Positions 15,739 to 25,048 of a DNA stretch of 64,000 nt are shown here, piece after piece. The stretch comes from Prevotella sp. UBA3757 (lineage in GTDB: Bacteria; Bacteroidota; Bacteroidia; Bacteroidales; Bacteroidaceae): positions 6,399 through 70,398 of the forward strand of contig DFGF01000068.1 of NCBI GenBank assembly GCA_002371715.1. Direction: 5' to 3'. The position numbers and the translations under genes are program-made. The first letter of the stretch is position 1; each line of letters opens with the position of its first letter. Under the pieces are notes generated by a model that had not been told where the DNA came from, searched no databases, and saw nothing but the letters and a program-made list of their open reading frames with translations.

Positions 15739-18309
15739 TTATAGTTTCTTGATGAGTCTGACCGCTGAGTTGAGTCCGCTTTTTACGGGTTCCCACTGGT
15801 CGTAAGTGGTCTTCTTGTAGTTGATGTCGACCACGTTGATTTCCTCCATCTTGCGCCACTTCACCCCCCGGCGGTCCAGGTCGGCAATACGGTTGGCTGG
15901 CAGGTTGGTGACCTCAATGCGGATTTCGTTCTTGCCGGCCTTCAGGTCACCGGCCTTGACGTCGAGCACGTATGGCACGCTCCAGGCGCAGCCTACGAAC
16001 TGGCCGTTGATGTAGACGCGGGCCGACTCGCGGACGTCACCCAGGTCAATCTGCCAGGACTGTGCGTCCTTCAGGTCGCGCTTTTTCAGTTTCAGCAGGG
16101 TGGTATAGACGCCAGTACCCATGGTCACGCGCACGCTGTCGTCGTCGAGCGTCTCCCAGGTCTGGAGTTGCTGGAGGTTGAAGGTCTTTGTCACCTTCGG
16201 TGCCTCCTCAGTGAATGCCAGCTGCCAGGGGCCGTTGAGCGGGTAGTCCTGTTGGGCGGAGGGTTGCGACAATGTTGCAGCAGACGGGGACAGGGCCGCT
16301 GTATTGGACGGCGTCGCTGTATTAAACGTCTGGACGATGATGCTCTGACCGGAACGTAGGGCCAGGTGCAGTTTGCCTGCCGTAATGGTGGCGGGAGTGA
16401 TGTCGCCATTGAGCGGGTTGAAGAGTGTGGCGCTCTGGAAGGGTACGGCCAGGGGAACGTCTGCCTCAATGTCACGTGGCGTGAGGTTGGCTATGAAGTA
16501 ATGATAGCCCGTGTCGTTGCGGCGCCGGATGGCCTTCAGCCCGAGGCGCGTCTTCATGGCTTCCGGCTGGGCAGCACGTGCAAGCGCCTTTGCGTCGACG
16601 TTGTAGAAGACGGGTGCGCCCTGAGCCTTCAGGGCTGCAATGTGGTCTTTCACCGTCTGGGGCATGCGGCCCGAACCGGGGATGATGAGCCCCCGGTAGC
16701 GCGTGCCGGCAGCGGTCATGAGCGTGCCGTCCTTGTAGCGGACGCCCATGAGCAGTCGCTCGGAGATGTAGTCGCAGTCGAATCCGGCACGGTCAATGTC
16801 GAGTATCGTTTGGATGAACTCCGGCGCCAGCTTGCCCATGGCGTGGATTGAGAACTGCATGAGCAGCTTCTTGGGATTCTTTTGCCACATATCGCGTACG
16901 GGTAGCAATACGAGGAAGTCGTTGTCGGGCTGTCCCCACTGCAGGAAAGACTGGCTGCGCTCCACGTACTGCATGAAGTAGGGGGCATCGCGCCAGATGC
17001 TGTTTGTCGGTGACATGTCGATGGACGCATAGAACTTCCAGCCCGGCCAGGGGTCGTCCTTGGGCGAATAGCAGGTGCCGTGGAAGTACATGTGGTTGAC
17101 GCCGGCACAGAACATCAGGTCGAGGTCGGGCTTCAGCTGCGACAGCGACGTGCGGAAGTGCTCGGTGAGCCAGGTGAAGGTCTCGCTCGACGTGTAGGGC
17201 TTGCCACAGACGTGGGCGGCCGACGGGGCGTACTTGAACATCGAGTAGTCAGAGTCGTTCTTGCGCGTCTTGCCTGGGTCGGTGCGCAGGCCCTTGATGC
17301 CGAAGTCGGAGAGTCCGAAGCCCTCAATCTCCGGGATGTCGACGGCGGCGTAGCAGTCGATGAGGTTGGCAGGTGACCCGTGGGCCTGGTTGCGCGTGGT
17401 GGCGCCGTGCGAGTGTGCCCAGGCTGTCCACTGCTGGGTGAAGTTCTCAAGCAGCAGGTCGCCGAGTGTCTCACGGTAGTCAGCCACGATGTTGGCGTCT
17501 GCGGCAATAAGCTGGGGCAGATGCGCCTCGAGTTTGTAGCCGCGGCGTTTCTCGAACTCCTGGAAGAGGGTGGGAGTCCAGGTGGCCTCGCTTACTTCGT
17601 AGCTGTCGTTGAAGAAGGTACGCGGATAGGGCGTGCCGGTGCGCTCGAAGGCTTCTTCGATGTGTTTCAGGTAGTTGGCAACGGCCTTTCGGTCGAAGTG
17701 GTCAATGACCAAGCCCTCGCCGCCGGGTGCGGCACGCTTCACCTTCATGACACCATATTTAATATATACGGCAATGGCCTTCGTGGCCTCCTTCGACTGC
17801 AGGTCAACCATCTGTCCGTCCTTGTCGTAGGCCACGATGCGGTCCAGGCGGCTGTTGACGGCATCCTTGCCCGACAGCGAGAAGTCCGGAGTCGTGCCCG
17901 GTGTGACGTCCCGCTCGACGAAGATGACCCTGCTGGCGCTCTCCTCCAGTGGCACCCACGGTCCGCCGAAGGGCCATCCTGTGCCTGTGGCCATGTCGAG
18001 CTCTATGCCGTTCTGCCGGCACTGCTCGCGGGTGTATCGCAGCATTTCCATCCACTTGTCGGAGAGGTAGGGAATGTTGTTCGCCTGGTTACCCTGGACG
18101 CCATATAGCGGCGTAATCTCGAGCGAGCCTATGCCGTGGTCGGCATATTGCTTCAGGTTCCACTTCAGGTTCTCCTTGTCGACGGCCGAGCCCAGCCACC
18201 ACCAGCGCGCGCCAGCCTTGGCCTCGTTGGTGACCGGTGGCCAGGACTGGGCCTCTGTGGTTGCGGCAAAGCCGCAACATACACAGAACAAAAGGAAGAT
18301 TCGTTTCAT
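15739..18309 (-). CDS. GH106-like alpha-L-rhamnosidase
   Basis: An 856-residue secreted glycosidase. The start at Met MKRIFLLFC is preferred over an ATG four codons upstream because it gives a clean signal peptide ending TEAQ. The catalytic region reads like GH106: ARWWWLGSAVDKENLKWNL, GIGSLEITPLYGVQG, MATGTGWPFGGPWV, and further on YEVSEATWTPTLFQEFEKRRGY. The C-terminal region after about residue 700 is a galactose-binding-like beta domain (VYINGQFVGCAWSVPYVLDV). In rhamnogalacturonan use it would remove terminal rhamnose, probably in the periplasm. It lies between the GH105 and aldo/keto reductase genes in one operon. Confidence 0.82.
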   Translation of the reverse strand: MKRIFLLFCVCCGFAATTEAQSWPPVTNEAKAGARWWWLGSAVDKENLKWNLKQYADHGIGSLEITPLYGVQGNQANNIPYLSDKWMEMLRYTREQCRQNGIELDMATGTGWPFGGPWVPLEESASRVIFVERDVTPGTTPDFSLSGKDAVNSRLDRIVAYDKDGQMVDLQSKEATKAIAVYIKYGVMKVKRAAPGGEGLVIDHFDRKAVANYLKHIEEAFERTGTPYPRTFFNDSYEVSEATWTPTLFQEFEKRRGYKLEAHLPQLIAADANIVADYRETLGDLLLENFTQQWTAWAHSHGATTRNQAHGSPANLIDCYAAVDIPEIEGFGLSDFGIKGLRTDPGKTRKNDSDYSMFKYAPSAAHVCGKPYTSSETFTWLTEHFRTSLSQLKPDLDLMFCAGVNHMYFHGTCYSPKDDPWPGWKFYASIDMSPTNSIWRDAPYFMQYVERSQSFLQWGQPDNDFLVLLPVRDMWQKNPKKLLMQFSIHAMGKLAPEFIQTILDIDRAGFDCDYISERLLMGVRYKDGTLMTAAGTRYRGLIIPGSGRMPQTVKDHIAALKAQGAPVFYNVDAKALARAAQPEAMKTRLGLKAIRRRNDTGYHYFIANLTPRDIEADVPLAVPFQSATLFNPLNGDITPATITAGKLHLALRSGQSIIVQTFNTATPSNTAALSPSAATLSQPSAQQDYPLNGPWQLAFTEEAPKVTKTFNLQQLQTWETLDDDSVRVTMGTGVYTTLLKLKKRDLKDAQSWQIDLGDVRESARVYINGQFVGCAWSVPYVLDVKAGDLKAGKNEIRIEVTNLPANRIADLDRRGVKWRKMEEINVVDINYKKTTYDQWEPVKSGLNSAVRLIKKL

Positions 18310-18330
18310 CGTGATTTGCATTGAGGTTGG

Positions 18331-18356
18331 TAATTTCTCATTCTCTCATTTCCTTA
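18331..18356. repeat. Short TTTCTCA/TTCTCTCA array at the GH105 stop
   Basis: Imperfect 7-8-bp units that include the last codons and the stop of the GH105 gene on the minus strand. Confidence 0.55.
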
Positions 18357-19496
18357 TTTTCTCAGTAGCTTGTAGTATTCTGAGAGGCCGAGGAGGTAGC
18401 AGCCGGTGCCATAGTCCTCGAAGTCGGGTACTGAGGTGAAGGTGACGGGCTGGCCTGCCGAGGGGTCTTTACCCGTGCCCTGGTTCCAACCCAGGAAACC
18501 GTCGCTGTGCAGGCAGGACTGGAGGGCCTGCCATGCCTTGTCGCATGCGGGGCGATACTTGTCGGCTTTGAGGTACCCTTTCTGGATGCCCCAGGCCATG
18601 CCGTAGAGGAAGAGGGCGGTACCCGTCATTTCTGGGGTGGGGTATTCGCAGTCGCTGACCAGCGAGGCGTGCCAGAATCCGTCGGCGTGCTGACAGTTCA
18701 GCAGTCCCTCGGACATGAGCAGGAAGTCCTTCTTCAGTTGCTTGTAAGCCTTGTCCTTGGCTGGCAGCTCGTTCATGGAGCGCACCAGTGCGGCATATAC
18801 CCAGCCGTTGCCACGGCTCCAATAGCAGTCCTTGCCGTCCTTCTCCTTGTAAGGCGGCACGTAGTCGGCATCGCGCCACCACAGTCCGCTCTTCGTGTTG
18901 AACAGTCCGCCGCCGCAGGTGTTACGGCTCCAGAGATACATCTTCAGGGCGTGGTCGCGGTATTTCGTGTCGCCTGTCAGCTTGTATATCTGCATGTAGA
19001 GCGGCATGGCCATCTGAATGGCGTCAATCCATGTCCACCAGCCGTACAGTTCGCCGTTGGCTTTCTTGTCGTTGGGCGTCACCATCTGGTGGTCCAGGTT
19101 GGCGATGACGACGCTGAGCACGTCGCGATAGTCCCTCTTGGTGTAGGGCACCAGTTCGACATACGTCTGTCCGCAGCACTGGTCGTCGGCATCGCACGTG
19201 TTCACGCCGTTGCGGGGTGTCCACTTGTGGAAGTCGGCCCAGCGCATGGCGTAGTCGATGTAGCGCTGCTGCGGGTCGACGGCGTTGAGCGCCATGAGTC
19301 CCTCGTAGTAGACGGCACGCGTCCAGAGTGACGAGGGGCGGATGCGCTTGACATTGGTAGGCAGGGTGGGGTCGGCGTACTTCGTCATGAAGTAGTCGTT
19401 GGTCTTGCGGGCGGCGTCGAGGACGATGGAGGGTTGGGCGTTGAGGGCTGTGACAAAGCCACAGCACACGCAGAACATAATCAGAAATCGTTTCAT
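18354..19496 (-). CDS. GH105 unsaturated rhamnogalacturonyl hydrolase
   Basis: The 380-residue product is a YteR/YesR-type (alpha/alpha)6 barrel that removes unsaturated galacturonate from lyase-generated oligosaccharides. Signals are RIRPSSLWTRAVYYEGLMAL, GQTYVELVPYTKR, NGELYGWWTWIDAIQMAMP, and YWSRGNGWVYAALVRSMNELP with the usual Asp/Arg/Trp pocket. The signal peptide MKRFLIMFCVCCGFVTALNAQ resembles that of the GH106 neighbour. The enzyme should be periplasmic, which pairs it with the signal-peptide-bearing KduI encoded at 5650. It sits between GH2 and GH106 genes with gaps of 15 and 44 bases. Confidence 0.93.
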   Translation of the reverse strand: MKRFLIMFCVCCGFVTALNAQPSIVLDAARKTNDYFMTKYADPTLPTNVKRIRPSSLWTRAVYYEGLMALNAVDPQQRYIDYAMRWADFHKWTPRNGVNTCDADDQCCGQTYVELVPYTKRDYRDVLSVVIANLDHQMVTPNDKKANGELYGWWTWIDAIQMAMPLYMQIYKLTGDTKYRDHALKMYLWSRNTCGGGLFNTKSGLWWRDADYVPPYKEKDGKDCYWSRGNGWVYAALVRSMNELPAKDKAYKQLKKDFLLMSEGLLNCQHADGFWHASLVSDCEYPTPEMTGTALFLYGMAWGIQKGYLKADKYRPACDKAWQALQSCLHSDGFLGWNQGTGKDPSAGQPVTFTSVPDFEDYGTGCYLLGLSEYYKLLRK

Positions 19497-19511
19497 AGTG
19501 CTATAATCCTT

Positions 19512-21884
19512 TTATTTAGTTTCAAGTTTTGTTGTTATGCTTTTGAAGGTGTTTGGCTTCGTTGTCAGGGTAATCTTTGACGGTTGGCGCCCGCTGCGCA
19601 GGATGACCATGGCCTGGCCCTGCCAGAGCCGTATGTGATTGGCGGTCGACAGTTCGTCGCTGCTGATGTCGCCATTGCTGACAGCCACGATGCTGGCATC
19701 GCCGTCAACCTCGAATGTCAGCTCGTCGTCATACGACAGCGTGCGGCGGCCCTTGCTGTCGACGGCCGTCACGCGGACGTGCTGCAAGTCCTTGCCGTCG
19801 GCCCGCCACTGCTGGTTGTCGGGTTCTATCAGCAGTTTGACGGGTTTGCCGGTCGTCTCGATGGCGTGGCGTGCCACTGGCTTGCCGTTACGGTAGGCCA
19901 CAGCCTCCAGTTTCCCCTTCTTGTAGTCAATCTCACCCCAGCGAATCTGGTTGCGCAGTTTGGCGTTGCTGACGGTGTTGGCCTTGCGGCCCAGACTCTT
20001 GCCGTTGAGCAGCAGTTCCACCTCGTCGCCATTGGTGTAGACGATGATGTTGGCTTTGGAGCCTTCCTTGCGGTTCCAGTTTTCAGTCATACGGTCGCCA
20101 GCCATCTTGACGCCGTTCCATTCTGAGGCGTTCTCGCTTTCGAGGATGGCCAGATGGACGACGGGTTCGTCGGGCTTGAAGAACGACCGCATATAGTAGG
20201 ACTTGGGTTTGGGGTCGAGCGAGATGTAGAAGACACCCTGTGCCCACCCCTTCTGAGGCCATCCGAAGCTCTCGCCCAGGTAGTCGATGGCACCCCAGTA
20301 AGCCAGTCCGATGACCTTGTCAAGCTCCATCTCGAAGAAGTTCTGGCCCATCGCCTGAGTCGATGCCTCGCTCTGGTAGAACGTCATCCAGGGGAAGCGT
20401 CGCCCGTCACCGGGGAAGTACATATACCTATAGTTATAGGCCTGGATGTCGGTCTGCATAGCCAGGTCACAGGGCAGTGAGTCGGTCTCCCAGTTGCGGT
20501 AGCGCGGGTGCATGGCTACGGTGACCTTGCGGGTCGAGTCGTAGCGCTCCAGCACGGGCTTCATCATCTTGTAGCACGTCACGCCCCAGTCGTTGAAGGG
20601 CTGGTTGGGGTCCTGCTGCAGCTCGTTGCCGAGGCTCCACAGGACGACGCTGGGCGAGTTGCGGTCGCGCTTGACCCATTCCTGCACGTCGTAGGCCCAG
20701 TGGTTCATGAACGGTGCACGGCTGCCGGTGTGCTGTCTGGTCCATTTGTCGTAGAGTTCGTCGACCACCAGGATGCCGTACTTGTCGCACAGCTCTATGA
20801 AACTGCGGCTGTAGGGGTTGTGGCTGGTACGGATATGGTTCATGCCAAACTCCTTCATCAGCAGGATGCGCTTCTCGATGGCGCGCGGATAGGCTGCTGC
20901 GCCCAGTGCGCCGAGCGTGTGGTGGTTGGCATAGCCCTTGAGCAGCACCTTCTTGCCGTTGACCTTCAGTCCGAACGACGGTCCGAACTCGATGGTGCGG
21001 ATGCCGAAGTGCTCCGAATACGTGTCGCAGACCTTGCCGTCCTTGGTCATCAGCGTGACCTCGGCGCGGTAGAGGTTCGGCTGCTCGGTGTCCCAGAGTT
21101 GCGGGGCCTTTACCTCCACCTCCTTCATCCTGACTTCCTGCGTGCGCGAGGCGGACCGGCGGGTGAAGTTCTCCTTCGACTCGTAGATGCAGATGCCGTT
21201 GGGGTCGTAGAGTTTCAGCAGCATGCTGACATCCTTCTGGCGGCTGTTGTTGGTATATTCTACGCCGACGGTGACGAAGCGGTTCTCGCGTGTGGTGATA
21301 TAAAGCGGATGGCGCTCCAGATAGAGGTCTGCCGATGTCGTGATGAGGTTGACGTCGCGGAACAGGCCACCGCCGGTGTACCAGCGCGATGCCCGTTCGT
21401 TCTGTGTCTCGGCCTTGACGACCAGCACGTTGTCGCCAGCCTTCACCAGTTTGGTGACGTCAATCTGGAATCCCACATAGCCGTAGTCTGTTCCGCCAAT
21501 GCGCTTGCCGTTCAGGTAGACGTCAGCCGTCAGCATGATGCCCTCGAAGTCAAGCAGCAGCCGCTTGCCCTTCAGCTGTTCCGGGCTGATATTTAAAATC
21601 TTTTTATACCAGCCGGTACCGATTTCCTTGAATCCGCGCGCCGACAGGCGGCTCTTGATGTTGGCCGCTGCGTCGGTGTTGTCGGCTTTCTCGTCGGCAG
21701 CGGGTGGCACCCACGGCTGTGAAATCTGAAAGTCGTGGGGTACGCTGATGGTTTCCGTGTTGGTGAACAGTGAGTCGCGGCTGAATTGCCAGTCGAAGTT
21801 CAGGGTCTCGACTTGGCGTTGTTGTGCGTGAGCGGCGGAACACACGAACAGTGCTGCCGATAGCAGTGGGATGATTCGTTTCAT
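19512..21884 (-). CDS. GH2 beta-galactosidase-like hydrolase
   Basis: A 790-residue secreted GH2 enzyme, first gene of the minus-strand operon. Signal peptide MKRIIPLLSAALFVCSAAHAQ. The order is jelly roll (about 30-200, with FEGIMLTADVYLNGKRIGG), Ig-like domain, then TIM barrel with GMNHIRTSHNPYSRSFIELCDKYGILVVDE and the acid/base Glu in VVLWSLGNELQQDPNQ. The C-terminus adds DUF4982-like and Big-type beta domains (KLLIEPDNQQWRADGKDLQHVRV). In rhamnogalacturonan gene sets GH2 members often cut galactose or glucuronate side chains; the exact sugar is not readable here. Confidence 0.92.
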   Translation of the reverse strand: MKRIIPLLSAALFVCSAAHAQQRQVETLNFDWQFSRDSLFTNTETISVPHDFQISQPWVPPAADEKADNTDAAANIKSRLSARGFKEIGTGWYKKILNISPEQLKGKRLLLDFEGIMLTADVYLNGKRIGGTDYGYVGFQIDVTKLVKAGDNVLVVKAETQNERASRWYTGGGLFRDVNLITTSADLYLERHPLYITTRENRFVTVGVEYTNNSRQKDVSMLLKLYDPNGICIYESKENFTRRSASRTQEVRMKEVEVKAPQLWDTEQPNLYRAEVTLMTKDGKVCDTYSEHFGIRTIEFGPSFGLKVNGKKVLLKGYANHHTLGALGAAAYPRAIEKRILLMKEFGMNHIRTSHNPYSRSFIELCDKYGILVVDELYDKWTRQHTGSRAPFMNHWAYDVQEWVKRDRNSPSVVLWSLGNELQQDPNQPFNDWGVTCYKMMKPVLERYDSTRKVTVAMHPRYRNWETDSLPCDLAMQTDIQAYNYRYMYFPGDGRRFPWMTFYQSEASTQAMGQNFFEMELDKVIGLAYWGAIDYLGESFGWPQKGWAQGVFYISLDPKPKSYYMRSFFKPDEPVVHLAILESENASEWNGVKMAGDRMTENWNRKEGSKANIIVYTNGDEVELLLNGKSLGRKANTVSNAKLRNQIRWGEIDYKKGKLEAVAYRNGKPVARHAIETTGKPVKLLIEPDNQQWRADGKDLQHVRVTAVDSKGRRTLSYDDELTFEVDGDASIVAVSNGDISSDELSTANHIRLWQGQAMVILRSGRQPSKITLTTKPNTFKSITTKLETK

Positions 21885-21910
21885 AGCTTGATTAGTTTGT
21901 AATGTTTGGG

Positions 21911-21918
21911 CAAAGGTA
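21911..21918 (-). promoter_or_regulatory. -7 box of the minus-strand pectin operon (TACCTTTG)
   Basis: TACCTTTG on the minus strand, 27 bases before the GH2 start. Only a weak -33 element is seen. Confidence 0.65.
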
Positions 21919-21961
21919 ATAAAAAAAATGAAAAGAGCACAATGTTTTTCAGATTTTTTCG

Positions 21962-21969
21962 TACCTTTG
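21962..21969 (+). promoter_or_regulatory. -7 box of the plus-strand pectin operon (TACCTTTG)
   Basis: TACCTTTG followed by C, 39 bases before the GH28 start. With the minus-strand box it makes a compact divergent promoter region of about 60 bases. Confidence 0.7.
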
Positions 21970-22007
21970 CCGCATTAACATACTATATTGCTTAAAAACT
22001 ATTGGTG

Positions 22008-23405
22008 ATGACAAGACTTTTATTCGTGTTTCTTTTCTGTGTGTGTGGCTTATTGGGACATGCCGCAAATGTCTATAGCGTGATGGACTATGGCGCCAAG
22101 GGCGATGGCAAAACGCTGGACTCGCCAGCCATTAACCGTGCCATCGAAGCGGCGGCAGCCAATGGTGGAGGGCGCATCGAGCTACCTGCAGGCTGCTACC
22201 TTTGTGGCAGTATCCGGCTAAAGGACAATATCGAGTTACATCTGATGGCCGGTGCCAAGATTGTGGCGGCTCCGGCCAGCATGAAGGCCTATGACGCCAG
22301 CGAGGTGTTTGGTGGCCCGGAATACCAGGATGGTGGGCATACGTATTTCCATAATTCCCTTATCTGGGCCGAGGGTCGTCATCACGTCGCCATCACGGGG
22401 CAGGGCATGATAGACGGCGTGGGCCTCACCAAAAAGGATACCGAGAAGGCCGGTCAGGTCCAGGGTGGCTCAATAGGTACCGGCGATAAGGCCATTGCCC
22501 TGAAGCTATGCCGCAACGTGACCATCCGCGATGTCACCATCTACCGTGGCGGCCACTTTGCCATCATCGTGACGGGCTGTGACATTGGTACGATTGACAA
22601 CGTCACCATCGATACCAATCGCGATGGCATTGACATTGACTGCTGCAAGTATTTTACGGTGAGCAATACGAAGGTGAATACGCCCAGCGACGATGCCATA
22701 GTCCTGAAGAGTTCGTATGCCCTGAAGCGTCCGGTGCTCTGCGAACATATCACGATTACCAACTGCATCGTGACCGGCTACAAGCTGGGTACTTTTCTGG
22801 ACGGGAGCTATGTGCCAGAGAAGGTAAACTGGGTGTGCGGGCGCATCAAGCTTGGCACCGAGTCGAACGGCGGTTACCGCAATATCACCATCTCCAACTG
22901 CACCTGCATGTGGTCGAGCGGCCTGGCGTTCGAGGAGGTCGACCAGGGCATGATGGAGAACATCACCGTGTCGAACATCTCGATGTCGCATGTTCATCAT
23001 TATCCCATCTACATCACTACGGGGTGTCGCAACCGTGGGCCGAAGGAGAGTACGACCGTCTCCACAGCTCGCGACATATATATAAATAATGTGGTGGCCG
23101 ACGACTGTGATTCGCTGGCAGGCATCATCGTGACCGGCATGCCCGGTACACCCATCAGGAATGTCTCGCTCTGCAATATCCGCATCCAGTATCGCGGTGG
23201 CGGACAGAAGGTCAGCAAGCCCTACCGGGAGCAGGGCACCAACTACCCCGAACCGCGCTGGGCCGGGCCGACGCCGGCCTACGGGCTCTATGCCCGACAT
23301 GTAGACGGCCTGACGCTGCGCAATGTGCGCTTTGAACTGATGCGCCCCGACGAGCGCCCTGACATGATTCTGGAAGATGTAACAAATCACGATATACAAC
23401 AATGA
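22008..23405 (+). CDS. GH28 polygalacturonase / rhamnogalacturonan hydrolase
   Basis: The 465-residue right-handed beta-helix enzyme hydrolyses galacturonate linkages in the pectin backbone. The start at ATG 22008 gives the signal peptide MTRLLFVFLFCVCGLLGHAA; the TTG and GTG codons just before it are less likely. Typical features are VYSVMDYGAKGDGKTLDSPA, TNRDGIDIDCC at about 203-212 and PSDDAIVLKSS at about 225-234, the aspartate-rich active-site strands of GH28. It overlaps the CE12 gene by 4 bases. Whether it attacks homogalacturonan or rhamnogalacturonan I cannot be told, though the neighbours favour the latter. Confidence 0.92.
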   Translation: MTRLLFVFLFCVCGLLGHAANVYSVMDYGAKGDGKTLDSPAINRAIEAAAANGGGRIELPAGCYLCGSIRLKDNIELHLMAGAKIVAAPASMKAYDASEVFGGPEYQDGGHTYFHNSLIWAEGRHHVAITGQGMIDGVGLTKKDTEKAGQVQGGSIGTGDKAIALKLCRNVTIRDVTIYRGGHFAIIVTGCDIGTIDNVTIDTNRDGIDIDCCKYFTVSNTKVNTPSDDAIVLKSSYALKRPVLCEHITITNCIVTGYKLGTFLDGSYVPEKVNWVCGRIKLGTESNGGYRNITISNCTCMWSSGLAFEEVDQGMMENITVSNISMSHVHHYPIYITTGCRNRGPKESTTVSTARDIYINNVVADDCDSLAGIIVTGMPGTPIRNVSLCNIRIQYRGGGQKVSKPYREQGTNYPEPRWAGPTPAYGLYARHVDGLTLRNVRFELMRPDERPDMILEDVTNHDIQQ

Positions 23406-24571
23406 GAAAGCTATTGTTAATGATGACGCTCCTGTGTGGAGGCGTCGCCTATGGGCAGAAAGTCGATACCTTGCTGAACAAGGTGAGTGCTGAACCTTTC
23501 AATTTCTCCGTGGCAGTGCCTGACGGCAACTACCGCGTGACGGTCACCGTTGGCCACAAGAAGAAGGCGGGCCAGACCGTGGTGCGTGCCGAGAGCCGCC
23601 GCCACTATGCTGACATGGTGACTACGAAGAAGGGCAAATACGAGACTGTAACTTTTGTAGTCAACAAGAAGAACCCGCAGATTGACGCCAAGACGCGTGT
23701 GCGGCTGAAGCCCCGCGAGCTGACCTACAACAACTGGGACGACTCGCTGAACCTGTCGTTCTGCGGACCGATGCCCGCCGTGCAGCGCATCCAGGTGGAA
23801 CCCGTCAGTGACGTGACGACGGTGTTCCTCTGCGGCAACTCCACCGTGGTCGACCAAGAGAACGAGCCGTGGGCTTCGTGGGGACAGATGATAACCCGCT
23901 GGTTTGGGCCTGATGTGGCCTTTGCCAACTATGCCGAGAGCGGACTGTCCTGCACGACATTCCTCGGACAGGGCCGGCTGGACAAAATTCTGACCCAGCT
24001 GAAGCAGGGCGACTACGTCATCGTGGAGTTCGGCCATAACGACGAAAAGGAGAAGAAGGCCGGCGACGGTGCGTGGTATTCCTATTCGCGCAACCTGAAG
24101 ATCTTTGCCGACCGTGTAAAAGCTGCCGGTGGCCACATCATCTTCTGCACGCCTACGGCCCGCCGCTCCTTCAAGAATGGGCGCAACCAGAACACCCATG
24201 GTGACTATCCGGAGGCCATGAAGACGGTGGCCCGTCGTGAGCAGGTGCCTGTCATCGACCTCACCAGTATGTCAACCACTTTCTATGAGGCGCTGGGCGA
24301 CGAGGGTTCGAAGAAGTCGCTGGTCCATTATCCTGCCAACACCTTTGCCAACCAGCCCAAGCCCCTGGCCGACAACACCCATTTCAATCCCTACGGTGCA
24401 TGGGAGATAGCCAAGATGGTGGTGATGGGGCTGAAGCAGATGGGCTCGCCCCTGGTGCAGCATCTGCGCGCCGACTGGCAGGACTTCGACCCACAGCATC
24501 CCGACAGCCCTGACACCTTTGTCTGGCACATGTCGGCAGGCTCGAACATCACGAAGCCCGATGGAAATTGA
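23402..24571 (+). CDS. CE12-like rhamnogalacturonan acetylesterase (SGNH hydrolase)
   Basis: A 389-residue secreted esterase (MRKLLLMMTLLCGGVAYGQ). An N-terminal beta domain of about 130 residues (FNFSVAVPDGNYRVTVTVGH) precedes the SGNH domain: FLCGNSTVVDQ with nucleophile Ser 147, SGLSCTTF, VEFGHNDEKE, and DNTHFNPYGA with the Asp-His pair. It removes acetyl groups from rhamnogalacturonan I so that the glycosidases can act. Translationally coupled to GH28 through the ATGA overlap. The inverted-repeat element at 24586 follows 15 bases behind the stop. Confidence 0.92.
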   Translation: MRKLLLMMTLLCGGVAYGQKVDTLLNKVSAEPFNFSVAVPDGNYRVTVTVGHKKKAGQTVVRAESRRHYADMVTTKKGKYETVTFVVNKKNPQIDAKTRVRLKPRELTYNNWDDSLNLSFCGPMPAVQRIQVEPVSDVTTVFLCGNSTVVDQENEPWASWGQMITRWFGPDVAFANYAESGLSCTTFLGQGRLDKILTQLKQGDYVIVEFGHNDEKEKKAGDGAWYSYSRNLKIFADRVKAAGGHIIFCTPTARRSFKNGRNQNTHGDYPEAMKTVARREQVPVIDLTSMSTTFYEALGDEGSKKSLVHYPANTFANQPKPLADNTHFNPYGAWEIAKMVVMGLKQMGSPLVQHLRADWQDFDPQHPDSPDTFVWHMSAGSNITKPDGN

Positions 24572-24585
24572 ACGTTGAACAACTG

Positions 24586-24708
24586 AAAGACTCTCCCCCA
24601 GCCCCTCCCTGTGAGGGAGGGGAGTGATTACTCTCAGGATGCCTATACTGCGGCAGGACATATTACTCCCCTCCCTCGCAGGGAGGGGCTGGGGGAGAGT
24701 CCTTTTTT
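24586..24708. repeat. ~120-bp palindromic element (CTCTCCCCCAGCCCCTCCCT-type arms)
   Basis: Arms of about 42 bases (24589-24630 and 24661-24701) are inverted copies with about two mismatches, and each arm carries its own inner palindrome (CCCCTCCCT / AGGGAGGGG). The centre is 30 bases. A run of seven T follows the right arm, so it may also end transcription. It looks like a dispersed REP/MITE-type element. Confidence 0.85.
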
Positions 24709-24722
24709 TAACATTGAACATT

Positions 24723-25040
24723 ATGAAGCGATTTGGATTTAAAATGTATTTGAAGCCTGGCTGCGAACAGGAGTACGAACGCCGCCACGCTGCTATCTGG
24801 CCCGAACTGGTTGAGATGATTCATGAGGCCGGTGTTAAGAACTACAGCATCTTCTGGGACCGCGACACCAACCTGCTGTTTGCTTACCAGGAGTGTGAGG
24901 GCGAGGGCTCGTCGCAGGACACGACGGACGTTGACCCCATTACCCAGCGCTGGTGGGACATGATGGCCGACATCATGGACACCAATCCCGACCATTCGCC
25001 GGTGACCATCCCCCTGCAGGAAGTGTTTCATTTAGACTGA
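24723..25040 (+). CDS. rhaM: L-rhamnose mutarotase
   Basis: RhaM interconverts the anomers of L-rhamnose so that the isomerase receives its substrate. The 105-residue product starts MKRFGFKMYLKPGCEQEYERR and contains the family signature HAAIWPELVEMIHEAGVKNYSIF with the catalytic His, plus the late RWWDMMADIMDTNP. The ATG at 24723 is chosen because homology begins exactly there; the open frame upstream runs into the palindromic element. Cytosolic. Its presence points to rhamnose as a product of this locus. The GH2 gene starts 8 bases downstream. Confidence 0.93.
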   Translation: MKRFGFKMYLKPGCEQEYERRHAAIWPELVEMIHEAGVKNYSIFWDRDTNLLFAYQECEGEGSSQDTTDVDPITQRWWDMMADIMDTNPDHSPVTIPLQEVFHLD

Positions 25041-25048
25041 TTGCCCCG

